A stretch of 64,000 nt of DNA from Deltaproteobacteria bacterium (GTDB lineage Bacteria; Desulfobacterota; Binatia; UBA1149; JAJCZL01). Positions 28,294-37,537 of this stretch are shown one piece after another. A program made the position numbers and the translations under genes. The DNA lies in NCBI GenBank assembly GCA_029262415.1, contig JAJCZL010000038.1:113073-177072 (forward strand), read 5' to 3'. The notes below the pieces were generated by a model, which saw only the letters and a program-made list of their open reading frames with translations, was not told where the DNA came from and did no database searches. Numbering within the stretch: the stretch's first letter is position 1; each line of letters starts with the position of its first letter.

Positions 28294-28363
28294 CGTATTC
28301 CACGGTCGGCGCACGGTGTCAACTGCGACCCGAATTGACACCCCCCACCTGGCGTAATAGCGT
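28294..28363. promoter_or_regulatory. back-to-back promoters of gap (minus) and tolQ (plus)
   Basis: Minus strand: TTGACA (28322-28317), 17-base spacer, AATACG (28299-28294). Plus strand: TTGACA (28335-28340) with TAATAG (28355) or TAGCGT (28358) as weak -10. The two -35 boxes lie in a perfect 8-bp inverted repeat, GGTGTCAA (28315-28322) and TTGACACC (28335-28342), separated by 12 bases, which could also be a regulator site. Confidence 0.5.
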
Positions 28364-28375
28364 CGGCGCCGGTGG

Positions 28376-29083
28376 TTGTGGTTGTCTCCTGAGTCCGGCC
28401 AGCTTCACTTTCTTGACCTGATTTCAGGGTCGGGGCCTGTGGTCCAGGGGGTGTTGTACATTCTCGCCGCCGTTTCCATCGCTAGCTGGGCGATCATCGT
28501 CTACAAGGCCCGCCAGATTCGTGTTGCCCGCGTCGCGTGTGCGCGCTTCATCGACCATTTCTGGGATACCCGCAACCTGACTGAAATCGCTAAGACTTGC
28601 AGCGAGAACGAGAACTCGAACCCGGTGGCCGAGGTATTCAAGGCCGGCTACCAGGAACTCGTCCGGCTGCGCAATAAGAAGAAGAGTTCGGGCGAAGCGG
28701 GACTGACGACTGAGTTGGGAGGGATAGCGAACGTCGAGCGCGCTATGCGGCGAGCGATGAGCACCGAGCGTACCCGCCTCGAGAAGTCCTTGACCTTCCT
28801 TGCCACCGTTGCGAGTACGACACCGTTCATCGGCCTGTTCGGTACAGTGTGGGGAATTATGAATTCCTTTCTCGGCCTATCGGCAGCCAAGACCACCAGC
28901 ATCCAGGCCGTTGCACCGGGTATTTCCGAGGCCTTGATCGCTACTGCGATGGGGCTTGCTGCGGCGATTCCCGCGTTGGTTGCCTACAACCACTTCGCCG
29001 GCAGGGTACGCTTGATTTCGATAGATATGGACAACTTTGCATCTGAGTTTCTCAACATAGCAGAGCGCCACTTCCTGAGCTGA
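28376..29083 (+). CDS. tolQ: Tol-Pal system/ExbB-type proton channel TolQ
   Basis: 235 residues with three membrane helices: VVQGVLYILAAVSIASWAI near residue 22, then FLATVASTTPFIGLFGTVWG and a third from about 180 (EALIATAMGLAAAIPALVAY). The TPFIGLFGTVWGIM signature defines the MotA/TolQ/ExbB family. With TolR it converts proton-motive force into movement of TolA during outer-membrane constriction. The start is TTG 28376 or TTG 28382; no good ribosome site is visible, and the -10 is only 12-15 bases away. First gene of tolQRAB-pal-cpoB. Confidence 0.93.
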   Translation: MWLSPESGQLHFLDLISGSGPVVQGVLYILAAVSIASWAIIVYKARQIRVARVACARFIDHFWDTRNLTEIAKTCSENENSNPVAEVFKAGYQELVRLRNKKKSSGEAGLTTELGGIANVERAMRRAMSTERTRLEKSLTFLATVASTTPFIGLFGTVWGIMNSFLGLSAAKTTSIQAVAPGISEALIATAMGLAAAIPALVAYNHFAGRVRLISIDMDNFASEFLNIAERHFLS

Positions 29084-29086
29084 CCG

Positions 29087-29500
29087 ATGGCTGCAGACAT
29101 GCAGGACGGCGTCGGAGGGGCAATCTCCGGGATCAACGTTACGCCCCTCGTGGACGTGATGCTGGTATTGCTGGTGATCTTTATGGTCGCTGCACCGATC
29201 ATTCAGCAGGGTGTCAACGTCGACCTTCCGCAAGCCGGCGGTGCTGCGATTCCCGGCGACGAGGTGGCCCTGGTCGTCAGCGTCACAAAAGATGGGGCGG
29301 TTTATCTCAACGACACCCCAATCGACGCGTCTGCACTTACGGCCAAACTCTTGGCGATCCTAGAAGAGAAACCGGGCAGTACAGTATACCTACGGGCCGA
29401 TCATCGCGTTGCCTACGGTTCGGTGGTGAAGCTCATTGCCACGATCAAGAACGCGGGCATCGAGAAGCTCGGAATGATTACCGAACCCGAGACCAACTGA
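29087..29500 (+). CDS. tolR: TolR/ExbD biopolymer transport protein
   Basis: 137 residues. It has a short cytoplasmic N-terminus with INVTPLVDVMLVLLVIFMV, where the Asp in the single membrane helix is the conserved proton-path residue. The periplasmic domain ends RADHRVAYGSVVKLI, typical of ExbD/TolR. It partners TolQ. Gap of three bases after tolQ and one-base overlap with the next gene (TGATGG). Confidence 0.95.
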   Translation: MAADMQDGVGGAISGINVTPLVDVMLVLLVIFMVAAPIIQQGVNVDLPQAGGAAIPGDEVALVVSVTKDGAVYLNDTPIDASALTAKLLAILEEKPGSTVYLRADHRVAYGSVVKLIATIKNAGIEKLGMITEPETN

Positions 29501-30645
29501 TGGAAAGCAGCGACGAGCGCCGGTTTCCTCACCGGCCCTCCTCCGCCAAGCCCGAGACGGGGTTGCTCCGCGCGGTCGCGATTTCGATTCTCGGTCACGC
29601 TACGCTCATTGCTTTCGTCTTGATCAGCAATGAGGTTTCCTTGCGACGTACGCCGTTGCTTCCGCCCGCCTACGTTGTCGGGCTGGCTTCTCCGGGGGTC
29701 GCATCTCCGCTCATGTCGGTTGGTCCGTTGGCGGGTCGGGTTTCACAGCCTGCAGCAAACCCGCGGCCCGTCGATCTGCCGCCGGTAAGCCCGGAGGCGT
29801 TACCGCCACCTCCTGTGCGCGACATCCAAGCCGAAGCCGCCGCGGAGAAAGCGGCGCAGGAAAAACTCAAAGCCGAGGCTGCGAGGAAGGCGGCGGAAGA
29901 AAGCGCCAAGGCGGCAACGGCTAAGAAGCTAGCCGAAGAAAAAGCTGAGACCGAGATTGCCGCCAAAAAGGCGGCGGAAGCGAAGGCTAACGCGGCGGCG
30001 GCTGCGAAGAAAGCGGCTGCGGACAAGGCCAAGGCTGAGGCAGTAGCGAAGAAAGCAGCGGAGGAAAAGGCCGAGGCCGCCAGGAAGGTGGCGGAAGAAA
30101 AAGCTAAGGTCGCGGCAGCGAAGAAGGCTGCGGCAGACGAGGCCGAAGCTGCGGCCGCGAAGAAGGTGGCTGATGAGGCGCGCAAAATAGCAGAGGCCAA
30201 GGCGAGAAAAGAGGCTGAGGCGCTGGCGTTGGCGGATGCGGACAGACGCGCCGAGGAGTGGCGTAGGAAAAACGCGGGGGGTGGTGGGGGAGGCCTTGCC
30301 GGCGACCGGAATAAGAGTTCGTTGGGGCTCGCCGGCTCGCCCGACTCGTCCTCAGGCGAAGTTCGGGGGGTTGCCTACACTCGGTACTTCAACGGCATGA
30401 TCAACCACATCAAGTCGAATTGGGTATGGACCGGCGAGTCCGACCATTCACTAACGACCATCGTTGGGTTCGGCGTGTTGCCGGATGGAACGATTTCCAG
30501 GCCCACGATTGTGGAACGTTCAGGCAATCCCTACTACGATCAATCGGTCTTGAACGCGTTGCGTACCACGGGGAGGCTTGAGCCGCCCCCGGTTGAGCAC
30601 CGGCAGGATTTTGCGCAGGTGGAGATCGTGTTCCGGCCCCTATGA
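29500..30645 (+). CDS. tolA: TolA-like protein with long Ala/Lys/Glu helix and TonB C-terminus
   Basis: 381 residues. One membrane helix near residues 25-45 (AVAISILGHATLIAFVLIS) is followed by a Pro-rich linker. A roughly 140-residue highly charged A/K/E helix (about residues 105-255, repeated EEKAKA...AKKAA pattern) spans the periplasm. The C-terminal TonB/TolA domain has YFNGMINHIKSNW and NPYYDQSVLNALRTTG. It links the inner-membrane TolQR motor to TolB-Pal. The repetitive helix is AG-rich at the DNA level, which makes antisense frames look open. Confidence 0.93.
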   Translation: MESSDERRFPHRPSSAKPETGLLRAVAISILGHATLIAFVLISNEVSLRRTPLLPPAYVVGLASPGVASPLMSVGPLAGRVSQPAANPRPVDLPPVSPEALPPPPVRDIQAEAAAEKAAQEKLKAEAARKAAEESAKAATAKKLAEEKAETEIAAKKAAEAKANAAAAAKKAAADKAKAEAVAKKAAEEKAEAARKVAEEKAKVAAAKKAAADEAEAAAAKKVADEARKIAEAKARKEAEALALADADRRAEEWRRKNAGGGGGGLAGDRNKSSLGLAGSPDSSSGEVRGVAYTRYFNGMINHIKSNWVWTGESDHSLTTIVGFGVLPDGTISRPTIVERSGNPYYDQSVLNALRTTGRLEPPPVEHRQDFAQVEIVFRPL

Positions 30646-31958
30646 AAAGAATACTCACCTCAATCCCGATAATGGCAGCGCTCGTCGTAATGATGCTGCC
30701 GGGTGTCGCCGATGCGCAGGTTCGCGGGGAAATCCTCGGTCCTGGCGCGACGAAGATCCCTATCGCGGTCCCGCGCTTGAAATGGCTGGGCGGCGCCCGG
30801 ATTGATCGGGCGGCAGACGTATTTGTGCGGGTGCTTGCCGCTGACCTCGAGATGTCGGGTATCTTTCACGTGATCAACCCCGCCGCGTATATCGAGGATC
30901 CACAGCGCTCCGGGATAACCCGCGACGAAATTAACTTCGAGAGCTGGCAAGCTATCGGCGCACTCGGGCTCGCGCGCGGCGCCTACCAGGGAACTCCTGC
31001 AGGCATCACAATCGAGTCACGCTTTTTTGATGTTGCCGACCGCTCGAGCACGGGCGGCAGTAGGTTCCGCGGACGTTTGGACGAAGTACCTTCTATGGCC
31101 CATCGCATGGCCGACACGGTCATGGAGTTCGTTACCGGGCGCAAAGGGCCGTTCAGTTCAAAGATCGCTTTTATCTCTGACCGTGCCGAGCGCTTTCGCG
31201 ACGTGTACACGTTCGGCTTCGACGGCGAGATCAATCGCATTACCAACCACCGCTCCATCACGATGGCGCCGGGCTGGCATCCCGACGGAAAATCACTGGT
31301 GTTCACCTCATTCAAGGGTGGGCGTCCCGGCCTGTACACGTTCGATCTCCGTACCGGCGCCGACATTCGCGTGGCAACACGGTTTGGCGTGAACGTCGGC
31401 GGTACGTTCTCTCCGGACGGGGGCACGTTGCTTCTGTCGCGTGAAGTGGCGGGCAACACCGACGTCTACTCGATCAATGTGGAGAAGCAGCAGATTACGC
31501 CGGTGACATCACATTGGGGGATTGACGTCGACCCGTCCTGGTCGCCCGACGGTCGGCGCGTAGCTTTTTGTTCTTCGAGATCCGGTTCGCCGCAGATTTA
31601 TACGATGACGCCGGCTGGTAAAGACATCTCGCGGCTCACGTTCGAGGGCAACTACAACTGTTCTCCGGTCTGGTCGCCGGATGGGCGCACCATCGCGTAT
31701 GCGGGGCGGGCGAACTCGGGGGGCCACCAGATCTTTACGATCCCAGCCGCGGGAGGTGACCCTCGTCAACTCACAGACACGGCTTCGAACGAGGATCCTA
31801 CTTGGTCGCCGGACTCGCGCTATATCGCGTTCGCACGCCGCAGCGGGAGCGCGACCAAGCTATTTATGGTAGATGCGTTGTCAGGCAGGTGGGTACAACA
31901 ACTTACCCACGGGTCGAGTGACGACAAGGCTCCCAGTTGGTCGCCGCGGCATGAATGA
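30642..31958 (+). CDS. tolB: Tol-Pal system beta-propeller protein TolB
   Basis: 438 residues with a signal peptide (ending VADAQ). An N-terminal alpha/beta domain covers about residues 25-165, then a six-bladed propeller of WD40-like PD40 repeats (HPDGKSLVFTS, SPDGGTLLLS, SPDGRRVAFCS, SPDGRTIAYAG, SPDSRYIAFAR). It is periplasmic, docking to Pal and TolA. ATG overlaps the tolA stop by four bases. Confidence 0.97.
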   Translation: MKRILTSIPIMAALVVMMLPGVADAQVRGEILGPGATKIPIAVPRLKWLGGARIDRAADVFVRVLAADLEMSGIFHVINPAAYIEDPQRSGITRDEINFESWQAIGALGLARGAYQGTPAGITIESRFFDVADRSSTGGSRFRGRLDEVPSMAHRMADTVMEFVTGRKGPFSSKIAFISDRAERFRDVYTFGFDGEINRITNHRSITMAPGWHPDGKSLVFTSFKGGRPGLYTFDLRTGADIRVATRFGVNVGGTFSPDGGTLLLSREVAGNTDVYSINVEKQQITPVTSHWGIDVDPSWSPDGRRVAFCSSRSGSPQIYTMTPAGKDISRLTFEGNYNCSPVWSPDGRTIAYAGRANSGGHQIFTIPAAGGDPRQLTDTASNEDPTWSPDSRYIAFARRSGSATKLFMVDALSGRWVQQLTHGSSDDKAPSWSPRHE

Positions 31959-31994
31959 GCGCGGAACTCCGATTTTGCAGGCGAGGCGAGTAAG

Positions 31995-32558
31995 ATGACA
32001 GAAGCAATGAAAGAACCCTTTTTACAACGAAAGAGCGGGAAATTGACATCCTTTGCGGCTGTGGCTGCGATCGTGCTTTCAACCGCCGGGTGTCCGACCC
32101 AAGGCGGGGTCGGCGATGGTCCCGGGCCCGGCCGCGGCGGAGCCGATGGTTTTGGGTCCGAGCAGTTAGGGACCGAATCGAGTCTCCTGCAATTCGAAGA
32201 AGGCGGCTCTGTCGTCGCAGGCGGACCTCTTGAGGACATCCCCTTCGAGTTCGATTCCGAGCGGATGTCGCCTGCAGCGATGGCGGCTATGGAGAGGAAC
32301 GCCGGTTGGTTCAGTGAAAACCCAGGCGTTCGAGTCGAGATCGAAGGCCACTGTGACGAACGCGGGACGTCCGAATACAACCTTGCGCTCGGAGCTCGGC
32401 GCGCGCGGGTCGTACGAGACGCGTTGGTTGAATATGGCGTGAGTTCCGACCAGCTCTCAACGGTGAGCTATGGTGAGGAGCTTCCTCTATGCAAAGAACC
32501 GGTGGAACCCTGTTGGGTCAGGAACCGCCGCGCACACCTGGTACCGCTCGGCCGATGA
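31995..32558 (+). CDS. pal: peptidoglycan-associated lipoprotein Pal
   Basis: 187 residues. The type II signal ends in STAGC, so Cys at about residue 33 is lipidated. The C-terminal OmpA-like domain (about 75-187) carries IEGHCDERGTSEYNLALG and ARRARVVRDAL, the peptidoglycan-binding core. A Gly/Pro-rich linker joins them. Anchors the outer membrane to peptidoglycan and binds TolB. Confidence 0.97.
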   Translation: MTEAMKEPFLQRKSGKLTSFAAVAAIVLSTAGCPTQGGVGDGPGPGRGGADGFGSEQLGTESSLLQFEEGGSVVAGGPLEDIPFEFDSERMSPAAMAAMERNAGWFSENPGVRVEIEGHCDERGTSEYNLALGARRARVVRDALVEYGVSSDQLSTVSYGEELPLCKEPVEPCWVRNRRAHLVPLGR

Positions 32559-33640
32559 TGGTCGGCTACGCGAAGCCGTTTGTGTTTCTTGTCTCGGCCG
32601 TGTTGGTGCTCGGAGTTCTGGGTGGGTGTGCTTCGCAACGGGGCAACAGCGGGGGCAACCAGGCGCTGGCGCGTGAGAATCGCGATCTCCGATCGATGAT
32701 GAAGCAAGCGATGCGTGAGCTGCGCCAAGTTGAAGCCGAACAGGAACGACTGCGCGCAACCGTCGAGACGCTGGAGTACCGCCAGCGGGTTCTTGCGGAA
32801 CGTGCGGGCGTTGATGCCGGCGCGCTCGCGGCCGGCCCCAGCGCGCCGGCGGACTACAGCGTGGCTCGTGCCCAGGTCCAAGTCCCGCAGTATGGTTCAG
32901 CGGCGCCCGACGGGGGCTTGGACGCCCTGAGCGCGGGCATCTCCGTGGGGCCTCCGCGTCTGTTCGGTCAGGCCCCACAGGATGCCCCGGTGGTTTCCTC
33001 GCCCGGTACGCGGCTCGCCCAGCCTCAACAATTCGAGGACCAACGCGTGCGTGGGCGCGTGGTGGGGCCGGTCCCAATTGAAGCGCCGGTGGCGGCGGGC
33101 AACGGGGGTGCCGATGCCGGTGAGCCCGAAGTGCCGCTTCGCACAGTACGCTCGCGTTCGAGTCGCAGCTCGAACGAGCCCCGGCCGTCGGCACCAATGC
33201 AGATTCGCGCCGAAGACGAACCGCGTGTGCCTGTCGTTCCGCCCGCACTTACTGCGGGTCCATACGGTGAGGCCGCCAAGCACATACGCAACGGCGAGTA
33301 CGATGCTGCGGTGCAGAGTTTTCGCGACTTCATCTACGCGAACCCGCAATCGCCGTACGCCGACGATGCCCAGTACTGGATTGGCGAGTCCTATCTACGA
33401 AAAGGCGCGTATTCGAAAGCGATCATCGAGTTCAACCAGGTGGTCGTGAAATACCGGTCGGGCGACCGCAGCGCGAAGTCGTTGTTGAAGCAGGCCGAAA
33501 TATTCTCCTTGCTTGGGGACGAGGTCGATGCACGGCTCAGCCTCCAGAAGGTCGTGAGCCACTATCCGGGTACCGCCGAGGCGGCGCGCGCGGCAGGCCT
33601 GCTCGCGGGAGTGGGTGGGGAGGCTGCGGCGGGCCGATGA
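32555..33640 (+). CDS. cpoB: Tol-Pal accessory lipoprotein CpoB/YbgF
   Basis: About 361 residues from ATG 32555, which overlaps the pal stop (ATGA). The signal sequence ends LGGC, a lipobox, whereas most CpoB proteins are soluble periplasmic. A coiled coil follows (about 30-85), then a long low-complexity linker and three C-terminal TPR motifs (AKHIRNGEYDAAVQSF, QYWIGESYLRKGAYSKAI, AEIFSLLGDEVDARLSL). It coordinates cell-wall synthesis with Tol-driven constriction in other bacteria. Confidence 0.92.
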   Translation: MMVGYAKPFVFLVSAVLVLGVLGGCASQRGNSGGNQALARENRDLRSMMKQAMRELRQVEAEQERLRATVETLEYRQRVLAERAGVDAGALAAGPSAPADYSVARAQVQVPQYGSAAPDGGLDALSAGISVGPPRLFGQAPQDAPVVSSPGTRLAQPQQFEDQRVRGRVVGPVPIEAPVAAGNGGADAGEPEVPLRTVRSRSSRSSNEPRPSAPMQIRAEDEPRVPVVPPALTAGPYGEAAKHIRNGEYDAAVQSFRDFIYANPQSPYADDAQYWIGESYLRKGAYSKAIIEFNQVVVKYRSGDRSAKSLLKQAEIFSLLGDEVDARLSLQKVVSHYPGTAEAARAAGLLAGVGGEAAAGR

Positions 33641-34572
33641 AGGTCTTTCGCAGCCTCGCGCGAGCGCGGGGCTGCTTTCGGAGGCCGGTCGTCACGATCG
33701 GCAACTTCGACGGGGTCCACCGAGGACACCAAGTCATTCTCGACCATGTCCGCAAAGACGCCGACCAGCGCGGCGTCCTTGCAGTGGCGCTTACCTTCGA
33801 TCCACACCCTGTCGCGGTGCTGCGGCCCGACCAGGCGCCGTTGCGGCTGATGACGCTTCGCGACCGTCTAGACGTCCTCTCGCGCACCGGATTGGATGCG
33901 ACCGTGGTGCAGCGTTTCTCGCGGAGTTTCGCAAACATCGAAGCCGAGGACTTCGTACGCGGGTTCCTCGTCGAGAGTCTCGATGTCCAAAAGGTGGTGG
34001 TTGGCCACGACATCAATTTCGGGCGTGATCGCGGAGGATCGACGCAAACCTTGATCGAGGACGGGGCCCGTTATGGGTTCTCGGTAGAAGTTATCCGCCC
34101 GGTTAGCGTTGGCGAGGTTGTGGTTCACTCGAGCAACGTGCGCAAAGCGATTGCGGCAGGCGATGTATCGTTGGCGACGGCACTTCTTGGCCGCCCTCAT
34201 TTTATCCGTGGGCGCTGCGTCCACGGGGCGGGCGTAGGCAGGGGGCTTGGCTTTGCGACGGCTAATCTTGCGCCTGCAACAGAATCGGTCCCGCCTGACG
34301 GAGTTTTTGCGACCGTTGCCTCGGTCGGAGGTCGACGTGTGGAGAGTGTCACTTCGATAGGGATCCGGCCGACCTTTGAAGGCACGGCCCGGGTCATCGA
34401 AGCGCACCTGTTCGATTTCTACGAACTCTTGTACGGGAGGGTCGTGGTACTTGAGTTCATCGGGTGCATCAGGGGCCAGAAAAAATTCGACTCGAAGGAA
34501 GAACTGGCGGCGCAGATAGGCCGCGACATCGAGCAAGCCAAACGTATTCACGCCGCGCGGCGCCGAACGTGA
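33637..34572 (+). CDS. ribF: bifunctional riboflavin kinase/FAD synthetase
   Basis: 311 residues. The N-terminal FMN adenylyltransferase domain has TIGNFDGVHRGHQ and DFVRGFL, then VGHDINFGRDRGG. The C-terminal flavokinase domain has GRGLGFATANL and IGIRPTFEG and ends HLFDFYELLYG...VLEFIG. It converts riboflavin to FMN and FAD. Overlaps cpoB by four bases and rluD by four. Confidence 0.96.
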   Translation: MKVFRSLARARGCFRRPVVTIGNFDGVHRGHQVILDHVRKDADQRGVLAVALTFDPHPVAVLRPDQAPLRLMTLRDRLDVLSRTGLDATVVQRFSRSFANIEAEDFVRGFLVESLDVQKVVVGHDINFGRDRGGSTQTLIEDGARYGFSVEVIRPVSVGEVVVHSSNVRKAIAAGDVSLATALLGRPHFIRGRCVHGAGVGRGLGFATANLAPATESVPPDGVFATVASVGGRRVESVTSIGIRPTFEGTARVIEAHLFDFYELLYGRVVVLEFIGCIRGQKKFDSKEELAAQIGRDIEQAKRIHAARRRT

Positions 34573-35612
34573 ACGAGCCGGACCGGCGAACACTCCGGCT
34601 AAGCGTACCATCCGACGCCGCCGGAGAAAGGCTCGATGCGTGGCTCGGGGAACGCCCAGATGCGCCGAGTCGGTCGCAAATCCGTATTGCAGCCAGAGCC
34701 GGCAACGTTTCGGTTGACGGCAAGACGGCGCGGCCGTCGTACAGACTTGCGGGCGGTGAGTCAGTCGAGATCATTGTGAGCGAGCGCAACGAAGGCGAGG
34801 GGCCTGCGCCCGAGTCGATCGAACTGCACGTCTTGTACTTCGACGATCATTTGATCGCGATCGACAAGCCGGCAGGCATGGTCGTACACCCAGCGGTTGG
34901 GAACCGTACAGGAACGCTCGTCAATGCGGTTTTGCACCGGTTTCCCGGTACACCGTGGCCGGGCGAACCGATGCGCGCAGGTATTGTGCACCGCCTCGAC
35001 AAGGAGACTTCCGGGGTGATCCTTGTTGCGCGTAACGCAGCGGCGCACGAAGCTCTAGCCAGGCAATTCCATGATCGAAAGGTACGCAAACAGTACACCG
35101 CGCTGGTTCGCGGTGATGTCACTACCGCCGGTACGATTGACGCCGCTATCGGACGCCACCGCGCCGATCGAAAAAAGATGTCAACATCGGCGCGCAGAGC
35201 GCGCGCTGCGGTTACGCGCTATGAACCGGTTGAGCGCTTCCTGGGAGCGACGCTGCTTCATGTGTTTCCCGAGACCGGTCGTACTCATCAGATCCGTGTG
35301 CACCTGGCTGCCGCAGGCTGGCCGATTGCCGGTGACTCGGTCTACGGTGCGGGCCGGCAAGTATCGGTCGGGGCCCGCCGCGCACCGGCGGGCGGTGCGG
35401 GTAGGCGGGGAACGGCGCGCGCACCGATGGTAAACAATATCGACCGCAGGCGGGCTGTTTCGGGGGTACTGGACGGTCTGGAAAGGCAGGCCTTGCACGC
35501 CGCCGCGATCGAGTTCCGTCATCCGGTGGGCGGTGGTGAAATGCGCATCGAGGCGCCCCTGGCCGCCGATATCGAGGCGACGCTGGAAACACTGCGTGCG
35601 TTTTCGGGTTGA
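34569..35612 (+). CDS. rluD: 23S rRNA pseudouridine synthase RluD family
   Basis: 347 residues. GTG 34569 overlaps the ribF TGA (GTGA). It has an N-terminal S4 domain (RLDAWLGE, SRSQIRIAARAGNVSVDG) and a catalytic domain with the Asp in GIVHRLDKETSGV and the late GRTHQIRVHLA motif. Between DSVYGAG and RQALHAAAIEF there is a Gly/Ala/Arg-rich insertion of about 40 residues (about residues 260-305), longer than usual. It modifies helix 69 of 23S rRNA in related bacteria; the exact target is not proven here. Confidence 0.93.
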   Translation: MNEPDRRTLRLSVPSDAAGERLDAWLGERPDAPSRSQIRIAARAGNVSVDGKTARPSYRLAGGESVEIIVSERNEGEGPAPESIELHVLYFDDHLIAIDKPAGMVVHPAVGNRTGTLVNAVLHRFPGTPWPGEPMRAGIVHRLDKETSGVILVARNAAAHEALARQFHDRKVRKQYTALVRGDVTTAGTIDAAIGRHRADRKKMSTSARRARAAVTRYEPVERFLGATLLHVFPETGRTHQIRVHLAAAGWPIAGDSVYGAGRQVSVGARRAPAGGAGRRGTARAPMVNNIDRRRAVSGVLDGLERQALHAAAIEFRHPVGGGEMRIEAPLAADIEATLETLRAFSG

Positions 35613-35783
35613 CTACGGGTCGTCTAGGGACTATTGGTGGTGGGGTCCGAACCGGCCCGCGCGTTGCAGAGCGCGAACCTGATCCAGCGCTGACCCGGCG
35701 TCATTTCCAGGCTTTATCAGAACCTTAGCAACCTTCAGGTTTCACGCGTTCACTCTCTAGGTCAGCAGGATTATCGGGCATTG

Positions 35784-35852
35784 ATGAAGCCGAAGAACCC
35801 GCATCTCTCGCGGGACCGCGACAGGCGGTTAAGAGAGGCGGAAGCATTCTAA
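35784..35852 (+). CDS. possible leader ORF upstream of rho
   Basis: A 22-codon ORF (ATG 35784, TAA ending 35852) lies 20 bases before rho and would encode [20 protein letters not shown] then AF. It is unusually rich in Arg and charged residues. AGGA lies about 14 bases upstream, a poor distance for initiation. Escherichia coli rho has a similarly placed leader gene (rhoL). The remainder of 35613-35783 shows no other feature I can support. Confidence 0.25.
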   Translation: MKPKNPHLSRDRDRRLREAEAF

Positions 35853-35871
35853 AACCTTAAGGTGGTATTTC

Positions 35872-37389
35872 ATGGCACGTTCGCGTGGTCAGGCTAACCA
35901 GTCATCCGAATCAAAACCTTCGCCCCGACCGAAGTCGCAGAAGGCTCCGTCCGCACATAACCAAGGGCCGCGCGATCCTAACAAGGTGCCTGCGCGGCAG
36001 AGCGGCCAGGGGAACGGCGGTAACCCGGGCGGCAACGGCGGCGGCAACGCTCGCAACCCCGGCAACGGCGGCGGTGAGGGGGGCGCAACAACCGGTAGCG
36101 AGATCGGTGCCGACAACAGCCCGCAGAGTAACCAAAACCCTCTCAACCTGGCGGCTCTGAAGGCCAAGACCGCGCGCGAGCTCGCCGCGGTCGGTCGCGA
36201 TCTAGGTATCGACGGCGTCGCCAATATGCGCAAGCAGGAGTTGATCTTCGCGATCCTCGGCGCGCAGGCCAAGCAAAGCGGCAACGTATACGGCGAAGGC
36301 GTTCTGGAGATTCTTCCGGATGGGTTTGGGTTTCTGCGCGCTCCCGATGCTAACTATCTCCCCGGGCCCGATGACATCTATATCTCTCCGAGCCAGGTCC
36401 GTCGTTTCGGGCTGCGCACCGGCGACGTCGTTTCCGGACAGATTCGTTCTCCGAAAGAGGGGGAGCGCTACTTCGCGCTTCTCAAAGTCGAAGCGATCAA
36501 TTACGAAGAGCCGGAGAAAAGCCGACAGAAGGTTCTCTTTGACAACCTCACGCCGCTTTACCCAGAAGAGCGTCTTACGCTCAGCCACGATCCTAAAGAG
36601 TTCACTAGCCGCGTAATTGATCTGATGGCCCCGATCGGTAAGGGCCAGCGAGCACTCATCGTCGCTGCGCCGCGTACCGGTAAAACCGTGATGTTGCAGA
36701 ACATCGCGCATGGGATCGCCGCCAACCACGAGAAGGTTATCCTGCTCGTTCTGCTCATCGATGAACGTCCCGAAGAAGTCACCGATATGCAGCGGTCGGT
36801 TAAGGGCGAGGTTGTCAGTTCGACATTTGACGAGCCGCCGACACGCCACGTGCAGGTCGCCGAACTGGTGATCGAAAAAGCCAAACGGCTGGTCGAACAC
36901 GGCAATGACGTTGTCATCCTCCTCGATTCGATCACGCGCCTCGCGCGTGCGTACAACGCAACCATCCCCCCGAGCGGAAAAATCCTCTCGGGTGGTGTCG
37001 ACTCTAACGCGCTGCGCGGACCGAAGAAGTTCTTCGGCGCCGCACGCAACATCGAAGATGGCGGCAGCCTGACGATCATCGCCACCGCTCTCGTGGATAC
37101 CGGCAGCCGGATGGACGAGGTGATCTTCGAGGAGTTCAAAGGGACCGGTAACTGTGAGTTGGTGCTTGACCGTAAGCTGATGGACCGGCGTATCTACCCG
37201 ACCATGGATATCCTGAAGTCGGGCACGCGCAAAGAAGATCTGCTCATTCCGAAGGAAGACCTGAGCAAGATCTATGTCCTGCGCAAGCTCCTCAGCCAGC
37301 TCAACACGGTCGAGGCAATGGAGTTTCTGCTCAGTAAAATGAAGGGTACGAAGGACAACGACGAGTTCTTCAAATCCATGAATTCCTAG
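35872..37389 (+). CDS. rho: transcription termination factor Rho
   Basis: 505 residues, longer than the usual 420. Residues 1-91 are a Gln/Asn/Gly/Ser-rich, basic, probably disordered extension ([13 protein letters not shown]). The Rho N-terminal helical domain starts at about residue 92 ([16 protein letters not shown]). The cold-shock-like RNA domain includes [20 protein letters not shown]. The ATPase domain has AAPRTGKT (Walker A, about 265), [13 protein letters not shown] and [14 protein letters not shown] (Walker B), with a Q/R-loop region after. It acts as a hexameric RNA helicase. AAGGTGG lies six bases before the ATG. Confidence 0.98.
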   Translation: MARSRGQANQSSESKPSPRPKSQKAPSAHNQGPRDPNKVPARQSGQGNGGNPGGNGGGNARNPGNGGGEGGATTGSEIGADNSPQSNQNPLNLAALKAKTARELAAVGRDLGIDGVANMRKQELIFAILGAQAKQSGNVYGEGVLEILPDGFGFLRAPDANYLPGPDDIYISPSQVRRFGLRTGDVVSGQIRSPKEGERYFALLKVEAINYEEPEKSRQKVLFDNLTPLYPEERLTLSHDPKEFTSRVIDLMAPIGKGQRALIVAAPRTGKTVMLQNIAHGIAANHEKVILLVLLIDERPEEVTDMQRSVKGEVVSSTFDEPPTRHVQVAELVIEKAKRLVEHGNDVVILLDSITRLARAYNATIPPSGKILSGGVDSNALRGPKKFFGAARNIEDGGSLTIIATALVDTGSRMDEVIFEEFKGTGNCELVLDRKLMDRRIYPTMDILKSGTRKEDLLIPKEDLSKIYVLRKLLSQLNTVEAMEFLLSKMKGTKDNDEFFKSMNS

Positions 37390-37463
37390 TTTCGCCCGGT
37401 TGCGGCACCGTCGAGCCTGCCGGAGCGACCAAGGAGCGATCTGAGGCCCAGTTGGGTAACGCA

Positions 37464-37492
37464 TTGCATAACGTGGTTCGTTTTGTTATGCA
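37464..37492 (+). promoter_or_regulatory. candidate rpsB promoter with embedded inverted repeat
   Basis: TTGCAT (37464-37469) and TTATGC (37486-37491) are 16 bases apart. They also form an 8-bp inverted repeat, TGCATAAC (37465-37472) with GTTATGCA (37485-37492). A start point near 37498 would leave a leader of about 40 bases before rpsB. Confidence 0.4.
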
Positions 37493-37537
37493 GGCGCCTT
37501 ATGCTCGGGAGCCAGCGTGCGGAGAATGACTAACTAA

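Noticed and set aside
36202..37464. 420-codon minus-strand frame opposite rho
   Set aside because: Rho is unmistakable on the plus strand; the antisense frame is open because of GC-rich codon bias.
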